NCBI GenBank assembly: GCA_937864385.1
Contig: CALMJN010000131.1
Location: 1-8,224, forward strand
DNA from: an uncultured Methanosarcinales archaeon
GTDB taxonomy: Archaea > Halobacteriota > Methanosarcinia > Methanotrichales > Methanotrichaceae
Length of the DNA: 8,224 nucleotides
Direction of reading: 5' to 3'
The notes beneath the pieces were generated by a model. It did not search any database and was not told the origin of the DNA. It saw only the letters and a program-made list of their open reading frames with translations. The first letter of the stretch is position 1, and each line of letters starts with the position of its first letter. Below are positions 1 to 4,827 of the stretch, piece by piece. The position numbers and the translations under genes are program-made.

Positions 1-1021
1 CGAGGTGACGGCCAAGCACATCCTTGTCGCGACCGGCGGCCGTCCCGTGCGGCCCGAGATGCCCAACGCCCATCTCGGCATGGTGTCGGACGACATCTTC
101 GGGATGGAGCGGTTGCCGAAGTCGATCCTGATCGTCGGCGGCGGCTACATCGCCTGCGAGTTCGGCCACTTCTTCTCCGCTCTGGGGGTAGATGTCACCA
201 TCATCGGCCGCCATCCTCTTCTCCTGAAAGGCGAGGATCCGGAAGTGGCAAGGCTGGTCCAGCAGCGACTATCTTTGTTCATGAAGGTGGTCACCGGCCA
301 TGAGGTCGTCTCTGTAGAGAGAAGAGGAGAATTAAAAGCGGTTTCTGCCAAAAACATAGAGGATGGGAGAATTCTTCAGTTTGAGGCGGAGGAGATCCTC
401 CTGGCAGCAGGCCGCCAGCCCAACTCCGATCTGCTCCACCCGGAGAGAAGCGGCGTGAAGATGGACCGGCAGGGCTGGATTGCCGTCGACCAGTTTCTAG
501 AGACCAGCAAGAAGGGCATCTACGCCCTGGGCGATGCCCTGGGAAAGCACATGTACCGGCATACGGCCAATTACGAGGCAGAGGTGGTAGTGCATAATCT
601 GTTTCATGGGGAGGGAGAGGCAAACCTGGAAGAGGCAGACTACCATGCCGTTCCTTATGCCGTCTTCACCTATCCTGCGGTGGCGGGAGTGGGGATGAAG
701 GAGACAGAGGCGGCTGCTAAAGGCTTAAAAGTGCTTGTAGGACGAGCCGCCTACATGGACACGGCCAAGGGGATGGCCATGGGCGAGGAGAGCGGCCTGG
801 TCAAGGTGGTTTTAGAAGAGGAGACAGGAAAGATTCTGGGGGCCACAATTGCGGGCCCGTCTGCCCCGGAGCTGGTCCAGCAGGTCGTCTATCTCATGAA
901 CACCGAATACCAGGACCTCATGCCGGTAATAAGATCGCAGGTGATCCATCCCACCCTCAATGAGGTGCTGGTGAGGGCCTTCTCCCAGTTGCAGCGCCCG
1001 GAAGAGCATGCTTGGGATTGA
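1..1021 (+). CDS. Class I pyridine nucleotide-disulfide oxidoreductase, C-terminal part (5' end outside window)
   Basis: This is a flavoprotein reductase of the glutathione/mycothione/mercuric reductase and dihydrolipoamide dehydrogenase family, a cytoplasmic homodimer. The reading frame is open to the first base, so the FAD-binding GxGxxG and the redox-active CxxxxC are outside the window; about 120 residues are missing against a usual 450-470. Counting from the GTG at position 5, visible motifs are ATGGRP (9-14), the NAD(P)-binding GGGYIACEF (45-53), a second ATG-like motif AAGRQPN (134-140), the FAD-contacting YALGDALG (173-180), and the C-terminal dimerisation domain ending in HPTLNE (315-320), whose His and Glu form the usual catalytic pair. 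An Arg follows the second NAD(P)-domain strand (IIGRHP), as in NADPH-using mercuric and glutathione reductases; NADPH use is an inference. The substrate cannot be named: no 2-oxoacid dehydrogenase genes are nearby, so a lipoamide role is not supported. Confidence 0.88.
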   Translation, partial: EVTAKHILVATGGRPVRPEMPNAHLGMVSDDIFGMERLPKSILIVGGGYIACEFGHFFSALGVDVTIIGRHPLLLKGEDPEVARLVQQRLSLFMKVVTGHEVVSVERRGELKAVSAKNIEDGRILQFEAEEILLAAGRQPNSDLLHPERSGVKMDRQGWIAVDQFLETSKKGIYALGDALGKHMYRHTANYEAEVVVHNLFHGEGEANLEEADYHAVPYAVFTYPAVAGVGMKETEAAAKGLKVLVGRAAYMDTAKGMAMGEESGLVKVVLEEETGKILGATIAGPSAPELVQQVVYLMNTEYQDLMPVIRSQVIHPTLNEVLVRAFSQLQRPEEHAWD

Positions 1022-1068
1022 GCGATAGACGGACCAGCCTAGGAAAAAAATGTCCGGAGCTTGAAGAA

Positions 1069-1112
1069 GATAGAGAGAAGATAGAGAGAAGATAGAAAGA
1101 CGATAGAGAGAA
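1069..1112. repeat. Four tandem copies of an 11-bp unit
   Basis: The unit GATAGAGAGAA occurs at 1069-1079, 1080-1090 and 1102-1112, and a diverged copy GATAGAAAGAC at 1091-1101. The array starts 48 bp after the reductase stop codon and is almost all purine on the plus strand. Eleven base pairs is close to one helical turn, so the units would lie on one face of the DNA. It may be only slippage-generated low-complexity DNA; no function can be assigned. Confidence 0.85.
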
Positions 1113-1197
1113 TAAAAAGAAATACATGCCTGCCGACGGATATGAATGAAAATCCAGGGCAGCATGCCACAGCAGCTTATCTGATGTTTCTTATGAA

Positions 1198-1209
1198 TTT
1201 TTATTTTTT
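1198..1209 (+). terminator. Candidate T-tract terminator for the reductase transcript
   Basis: The plus strand runs TTTTTATTTTTT at 1198-1209, about 180 bp after the reductase stop. Archaeal transcription commonly ends at oligo-T runs on the non-template strand without needing a stem. A weak imperfect hairpin (CATGCCTGCC at 1125-1134 against GGCAGCATG at 1158-1166, one bulged C) lies upstream. The distance from the stop codon is long and the assignment is tentative. Confidence 0.35.
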
Positions 1210-1225
1210 AAAGATGACTCCGCCC

Positions 1226-1363
1226 TCAATAATCGTTATGATCCTCCAGGAAATGCAATTTTAGCTCGTCCTTCGAGTCAAAGATCATACGGCAGATCTT
1301 GCACTTAAATTTGCCCTCTCTTCGTGATCCGCCAGCCATTCTCTTAGATCCGGTGCCTGCCAT
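1226..1363 (-). CDS. Small C2H2 zinc-finger protein (45 aa)
   Basis: This minus-strand frame encodes a 45-residue protein: a basic Ser/Gly-rich N-terminal tail (residues 1-20) and one complete classical zinc finger. The finger has C21, C24, F28, L34, H37 and H42, giving F-x-C-x2-C-x3-F-x5-L-x2-H-x4-H, an exact fit to the C2H2 consensus including both hydrophobic core residues. It should therefore fold around one Zn ion and bind nucleic acid or protein, but the target is unknown. The ATG at 1363 has GAGGTG five bases upstream, matching the archaeal anti-Shine-Dalgarno sequence. An in-frame ATG at 1381 would add six residues but lies upstream of that ribosome site and before the predicted transcript start. 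The gene diverges from the rubredoxin gene across a 166-bp spacer, so local regulation is possible but unproven. Single-finger proteins of this size are known in archaea and are easily missed by gene callers. Confidence 0.8.
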   Translation of the reverse strand: MAGTGSKRMAGGSRREGKFKCKICRMIFDSKDELKLHFLEDHNDY

Positions 1364-1399
1364 CTCCACACCTCGAATCATAAGTCTATTGGACTTCAT

Positions 1400-1408
1400 C
1401 ATAAATTA
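1400..1408 (-). promoter_or_regulatory. Candidate TATA box for the zinc-finger gene
   Basis: Read on the minus strand this is TAATTTATG. Its centre (about 1404) predicts a transcript start near 1378, which leaves a 15-base leader holding GAGGTG before the ATG at 1363. The agreement between box, ribosome site and start codon supports both the promoter and the start choice. Only sequence resemblance is used. Confidence 0.45.
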
Positions 1409-1467
1409 GCTTTTGGTTGAAGAAGGAGGCCCGGGAGAATCATGGCTGTGTTTTAATGAGGAATAGG

Positions 1468-1479
1468 ATAAAATAAATA
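1468..1479 (+). promoter_or_regulatory. Candidate archaeal promoter for the rubredoxin-flavodiiron operon
   Basis: ATAAAATAAATA is the best TATA-like match in the divergent spacer on the plus strand. It predicts a start of transcription near 1499 and a leader of about 30 bases containing GGAGG (1515-1519), 10 bases before the rubredoxin ATG. It sits about 65 bp from the minus-strand TATA candidate, so a regulator bound between the two could affect both genes. Confidence 0.55.
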
Positions 1480-1529
1480 CCTGCGGAACAGATGATCAAG
1501 TGGATATGAATTTTGGAGGATGATTGCCA

Positions 1530-1697
1530 ATGACGGCCAAGAAATATCAATGCAGCATTTGCGGTTACATTTACGATCCGGAGAAGGGAGATCCTGACTC
1601 GGGTGTTGCCCCCGGCACGCCCTTTTCCGATCTGCCTGAAAGCTGGGTCTGTCCCATGTGCGGGGCAGCGAAAAGCGATTTCAAGGAGCTGGACTGA
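1530..1697 (+). CDS. Rubredoxin
   Basis: Rubredoxin is a soluble one-iron electron carrier. The 55-residue product has the full Fe(Cys)4 site: C8 and C11 in C-S-I-C-G, and C41 and C44 in C-P-M-C-G. The conserved aromatic and loop residues (Y13, Y15, [16 protein letters not shown]39) are also present, and the length is typical (50-56 aa). The ATG at 1530 has GGAGG ten bases upstream; an earlier in-frame ATG at 1506 runs into a stop. The flavodiiron gene starts 20 bp after the stop, so the two are almost certainly co-transcribed. In bacteria such as Desulfovibrio and Moorella, rubredoxin domains pass electrons to flavodiiron proteins. In methanogens the flavodiiron enzyme can take electrons from F420H2 directly, so the rubredoxin partner here is inferred from gene order. 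Confidence 0.97.
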   Translation: MTAKKYQCSICGYIYDPEKGDPDSGVAPGTPFSDLPESWVCPMCGAAKSDFKELD

Positions 1698-1717
1698 TTG
1701 CAGGGAGGATGGAGAAT

Positions 1718-2902
1718 ATGGCTCTAACCAGAGAGATCAGGCCTGGTATTTTCTGGGTCGGCGCATTGGACTGGGATCGCAGGCTCTTTGATGCCCTGCT
1801 TCCCCTCCCCCAAGGAACAAGCTACAACTCCTATTTGATCCAGGGAGAGGAGAAGACTGTTTTGATCGACGCCGTGGATGAGACCGGAGCGGATGTGCTG
1901 ATGGACAACCTCAGATCTCTGGCGGTAGAGAGCCTGGACTACATCATCGTCCAGCATGCTGAGCAGGACCACTCCGGCGGACTGAAGAGACTGCTGGCAG
2001 AGTATCCGCAGGCCAGTGTGCTGGGATCGGCCAGATCTCTGGAGCTGCTGGCTGAGTTCGGCCTGATGGATGCTGGCAAAGGACAGGAGGCAAAAGACGG
2101 CGAAAGCATTCCCTTGGGCGGCAGGAGCCTCCAGTTCATCAGCGCCCCCTGGGTTCACTGGCCGGACACCATGTTCACCTATATCCCTGAGGAGCATATC
2201 CTCTTCACCTGCGATTTTCTGGGCTCCCACCTGGCATCGAGCCATCTATTTGCCTCAGATGAAGCCGATCTCTATCTTCCTGCCAAAAAATACTATGCCG
2301 GGATCATGATGCCCTTCCGCTCCAGCGTCAAGAGGCACCTGGAGAGGATAGAGAAACTGGATGTCGATATCATAGCCCCCAGCCACGGGCCCCTTCAAGA
2401 CCGGCCCGGTTTGATCCTGGATGCCTACAGAGACTGGGCCTCGGACAGGGTTAAAAATGAGGTGGTATTGGCTTATGTCTCCATGCATGGCTCCACCCGC
2501 ATCATGGCCGATTATCTTGGGGAGGCTCTGATCTCTCGAGGGGTAGCGGTGAGGAGATTCGATCTCACCGATTATGACCTGGGAGATCTGGCCCAGTCCC
2601 TGGTTGATGCAGCCACGATTGTGATCGGAACGCCAACCATCCTTGCCGGAGCCCACCCTCTGGCCCTTTATGCCGCCACACTGGCCAATGCCCTGCGCCC
2701 CAAGACCAGATACGCCTCGGTCATCGGCTCTTTTGGCTGGGGAGGCAAGATGCTGGAGCAGATCACAGAGAGCCTTTCAAGCCTTAAGGTAGAGTTCCTG
2801 GATCCGGTGGTGGCCAGGGGCAGGCCAAAAGAGGACGATTTCGCTGCCCTGGATCGCCTGGCCGATGAGATAGCCGCCCTGCATCAGAAGCTGGATGAGT
2901 GA
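1718..2902 (+). CDS. fprA: Flavodiiron protein, F420H2 oxidase type (FprA)
   Basis: FprA reduces O2 to water at a non-heme diiron site, with F420H2 as donor in characterised methanogen enzymes; it protects strict anaerobes from oxygen, and related proteins reduce NO. The 394-residue product has a metallo-beta-lactamase-like domain (about 1-245) with the ligand motif HAEQDH (H80, E82, D84, H85), H147 in APWVHWPD, D166 in FTCDF and H223 in APSHGP. A flavodoxin domain follows (about 249-392) with the FMN phosphate loop SMHGSTR (255-261), IGTPT (303-307) and GSFGWGG (337-343). All expected iron ligands are present, and the length matches the two-domain class without a fused rubredoxin, consistent with the separate rubredoxin gene upstream. 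The ATG at 1718 has GGGAGG (1703-1708) nine bases before it; the ATG at 1709 directly abuts that site and is less likely. Choice of O2 over NO is inferred from the family and setting. Confidence 0.95.
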   Translation: MALTREIRPGIFWVGALDWDRRLFDALLPLPQGTSYNSYLIQGEEKTVLIDAVDETGADVLMDNLRSLAVESLDYIIVQHAEQDHSGGLKRLLAEYPQASVLGSARSLELLAEFGLMDAGKGQEAKDGESIPLGGRSLQFISAPWVHWPDTMFTYIPEEHILFTCDFLGSHLASSHLFASDEADLYLPAKKYYAGIMMPFRSSVKRHLERIEKLDVDIIAPSHGPLQDRPGLILDAYRDWASDRVKNEVVLAYVSMHGSTRIMADYLGEALISRGVAVRRFDLTDYDLGDLAQSLVDAATIVIGTPTILAGAHPLALYAATLANALRPKTRYASVIGSFGWGGKMLEQITESLSSLKVEFLDPVVARGRPKEDDFAALDRLADEIAALHQKLDE

Positions 2903-2909
2903 GAATCGA

Positions 2910-2926
2910 GGCAGAACTCATCTGCC
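2910..2926 (+). other. Inverted repeat 1 in the flavodiiron-permease spacer
   Basis: GGCAGA (2910-2915) and TCTGCC (2921-2926) are perfectly complementary around a five-base loop ACTCA, starting eight bases after the flavodiiron stop codon. The same arm sequences recur in the second, longer hairpin 32 bp downstream, so arms of the two could pair with each other. Confidence 0.6.
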
Positions 2927-2957
2927 GGGAAATAGCTTGCTTCTACAGAGCGGATCG

Positions 2958-2984
2958 GGCAGAGATAGACGCAGGATCTCTGCC
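2958..2984 (+). promoter_or_regulatory. Inverted repeat 2, directly before the permease start codon
   Basis: GGCAGAGAT (2958-2966) pairs perfectly over 9 bp with ATCTCTGCC (2976-2984) around a nine-base loop AGACGCAGG. The stem ends eight bases before the permease ATG, and no clear ribosome-binding site stands between them. It could act as an RNA hairpin controlling translation or processing of the permease part of the transcript, or as an operator dyad at DNA level. The structure is seen directly; the role is inference. Confidence 0.6.
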
Positions 2985-2992
2985 TTCAGGCC

Positions 2993-3835
2993 ATGATTTC
3001 CGAGTCTCTGATCTTCTATGCGTTTGTGCTTCTGGCGACGGGCATAGCAGTAGGCTTTTTCTGCGGCCTTTTGGGGGTGGGGGGAGGCTTTCTCATGGTG
3101 CCGGTTCAGATCTGGCTCCTCTCCCTGCAAGGAGTTGAGGCCACCATGGCCACCAGAATTGCCTTTGCCACCTCTCTGGCCGTGGTGCTTCCTACGGCTA
3201 TTTCCGGGTGCAGAAAACACTCCTGCTGGGGAGTGGTCCTGTGGCGAGAGGGGATTATCATAGGGCTCTTCGGGATGTTTGGCGGCTTTTTAGGGGGGAC
3301 CGTAGCCTCTTATGCACCCGGAGAGCTTCTCAGGATGATCTTCGGAATTATTGTCATACTTGCGGCAGCAAGAATGCTGCTTGTCCCCCATTTCCAGGCT
3401 CCACAAGAGCCTCATAACCGGCCGAAAAAGAGCATTATCCAGTATATGATCTGGGGGGTGGCGGTGGGAGTTCTATCCGGGTTGACCGGCATCGGAGGGG
3501 GATTGATGCTGGTTCCGATTATGATTATTGCCCTGGGCTTCAACTTGTATCAGGCCATAGGCACCTCCTCTGTAGCCATATCCTTTAACGCCCTGGGCGG
3601 AATCATAGCCTATGCCATAAACGGGTGGGGTATGGTGGGTCTGCCCAGTTATTGTTTGGGTTACATCGACCTGTTGCAGTTTGTCCTGCTGGCCGCAGGC
3701 AGCATATTTGCTGCCCCATGGGGAGCAAAGGTTGCCCACCGACTTCCTGCGGAGAGGCTCAAACAAATATTTGTGATATTGATGTTCTATATAGGGCTGA
3801 AGATGATAGGGGCCATGGAGTGGGCCGGACTGTAG
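2993..3835 (+). CDS. TauE/SafE-family membrane permease (TSUP family)
   Basis: This 280-residue protein is very hydrophobic with roughly eight membrane segments and no signal peptide. The internal duplication typical of TauE/SafE transporters is clear: GLLGVGGGFLMVP (25-37) in the first half and GLTGIGGGLMLVP (163-175) in the second. A polar cytoplasmic-type loop (about 132-148, rich in H, P, K, R) separates the halves. Family members export small anions such as sulfite, sulfoacetate or thiosulfate-related compounds; the substrate here is not known. Sulfite export would make sense in a methanogen, where sulfite is toxic, but that is inference. The ATG at 2993 is the only usable start, because an in-frame TAG stands at 2966-2968 and no other start codon lies between. 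It lacks a recognisable Shine-Dalgarno site and follows a 9-bp-stem hairpin. The gene is 90 bp after the flavodiiron gene and may share its transcript. Confidence 0.9.
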   Translation: MISESLIFYAFVLLATGIAVGFFCGLLGVGGGFLMVPVQIWLLSLQGVEATMATRIAFATSLAVVLPTAISGCRKHSCWGVVLWREGIIIGLFGMFGGFLGGTVASYAPGELLRMIFGIIVILAAARMLLVPHFQAPQEPHNRPKKSIIQYMIWGVAVGVLSGLTGIGGGLMLVPIMIIALGFNLYQAIGTSSVAISFNALGGIIAYAINGWGMVGLPSYCLGYIDLLQFVLLAAGSIFAAPWGAKVAHRLPAERLKQIFVILMFYIGLKMIGAMEWAGL

Positions 3836-3885
3836 AAGATGAGATCGAAATCGAGCCCTTTGCTATGGCGGCAAGCAAGGACAAT

Positions 3886-3918
3886 GATCCCCGCCATCTC
3901 GTCAGGGACGAGGGGATC
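3886..3918. other. Bulged inverted repeat in the gap after the permease
   Basis: GATCCC (3886-3891) pairs with GGGATC (3913-3918), and inside it CTCGTC (3898-3903) pairs with GACGAG (3907-3912) around a three-base loop AGG; six bases CGCCAT (3892-3897) bulge on the 5' side. This gives 12 GC-rich base pairs 50 bp after the permease stop. There is no T-run after it, so a bacterial-type terminator is unlikely. The rest of the 233-bp gap (3836-4068) holds a candidate promoter and no securely identifiable gene. Confidence 0.5.
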
Positions 3919-3974
3919 CCGTCCAATAGCACATCTCTCTGCCGGCTTCCGGGCGCACATCTAATAATAGATCC

Positions 3975-3982
3975 ATTTATAT
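3975..3982 (+). promoter_or_regulatory. Candidate promoter for the KaiC-like/glycosyltransferase operon
   Basis: ATTTATAT is a good TATA-like box and predicts a start of transcription near 4005 and a leader of about 70 bases. A second AT-rich candidate, TTAAATA at 4016-4022, would give a start near 4043-4045 and a shorter leader. Sequence alone does not decide between them. Confidence 0.4.
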
Positions 3983-4074
3983 CTCACCAAAAGACCTAAT
4001 TACCTTTGCCTCGAATTAAATAGCACCCATGCTCTGCAAACTGCAGCGCAAAACCAGAGAGGGAGAGGTTGATT

Positions 4075-4803
4075 TTGGCAGCAGCAAGCAGCAAATTTCC
4101 CAGGTTTAAATCGGGCATTCCCGGTTACGATGAATTGATCGGCGGCGGCTTTCACAAAGGAACTGTGAACACAATCACCGGTTCCTCAGGCACAGGCAAG
4201 ACTGTCTTTGCCAGCCAGTTCATCCAGTATGGAATCAAGAACGGCGAGCGGGGGATGATCATCACCCCATCCGAGAGCTCAGAATACCTCAAGAGAGAGA
4301 TGATGGCCTCCTTCGGCTGGGACTTCTCGGCCATGGAAGATAGCAGAATGCTCTCTATAGTCGATGTCACCGATCCGGTGCTCCGGCTGCAAAAAAGCAT
4401 CGATGTGGATCCGGTGGATTTTCTGATCAACTTTAGAAAGCTGGTGGAGAGAAAGCTGGAGGAGATCAAACCAGAGCGTCTCTTCATAGACGATCTGACT
4501 GCCTTCTTCATGGCTGTGGAGGCCCCCTTCAAGATACGCTCCCTCACCGATGACCTCTTCGGCATCATCAGGAGCAGCGGTGTCACCGCCTTGGTCACCA
4601 TAGGCACCGCCTTTGGCACCAATCAGTTCCTGGAGTACGGGGCGGACTCGGCCACCATCCTCAGCCGGGAGCGCATAGGCAACAACCTCATCCGATCCAT
4701 CTACATCATGAAGATGCGCGGATCGAGAATCGCCAACACCATCCGGGTACTGGATGTGTCCGATGACGGCATCTCCGTCTCCGCCCTCTCTCCCTATCCC
4801 TGA
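4075..4803 (+). CDS. KaiC-like / RAD55-type RecA-superfamily ATPase (single domain)
   Basis: The 242-residue product is a single RecA-fold ATPase of the archaeal KaiC/RAD55 group. It begins with the family signature SGIPGYDELIGGGF (13-26), then Walker A GSSGTGKT (36-43), Walker B RLFIDD (135-140), and a C-terminal KMRGS motif (213-217) of the kind that contacts the neighbouring subunit's nucleotide in KaiC hexamers. After the Walker A strand, KaiC-type proteins usually carry two acidic residues; here the segment is TPSES, with Ser66 replacing the first and Glu67 kept. Such proteins act as ATP-driven scaffolds or signalling switches, usually of unknown target. No ATG start is available: TTG at 4075 has GAGAGG (4063-4068) six bases upstream, whereas the in-frame TTG at 4069 abuts that site, so 4075 is preferred. 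The next gene starts 24 bp after the stop, pointing to one operon with the glycosyltransferases. Confidence 0.88.
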   Translation: MAAASSKFPRFKSGIPGYDELIGGGFHKGTVNTITGSSGTGKTVFASQFIQYGIKNGERGMIITPSESSEYLKREMMASFGWDFSAMEDSRMLSIVDVTDPVLRLQKSIDVDPVDFLINFRKLVERKLEEIKPERLFIDDLTAFFMAVEAPFKIRSLTDDLFGIIRSSGVTALVTIGTAFGTNQFLEYGADSATILSRERIGNNLIRSIYIMKMRGSRIANTIRVLDVSDDGISVSALSPYP

Positions 4804-4827
4804 GAGAGCCGAATGAGGTGTACCCAG

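Noticed and set aside
291..623. 110-codon minus-strand frame across the reductase gene
   Set aside because: It is rich in Arg, Pro and Ser without recognisable domains and is a reading shadow of the well-conserved reductase.
1142..1264. 40-codon plus-strand frame antisense to the zinc-finger gene
   Set aside because: It has no ribosome site, low-complexity composition in the T-rich tract, and overlaps the far better supported zinc-finger gene.
1658..1717. Longer N-terminus for the flavodiiron protein starting inside rubredoxin
   Set aside because: It would overlap the rubredoxin coding sequence by 40 bases and add residues unlike the family start. The ATG at 1718 has a ribosome site and matches the usual beginning (short polar stretch then PGIFWVGALDWD).
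3886..3918. Bacterial-type intrinsic terminator
   Set aside because: The stem is strong but no T-run follows it, and archaeal terminators depend on T-tracts.
4152..4622. 156-codon minus-strand frame across the KaiC-like gene
   Set aside because: It is Ser/Arg-rich with no motifs, while the plus-strand frame has intact Walker A and B.
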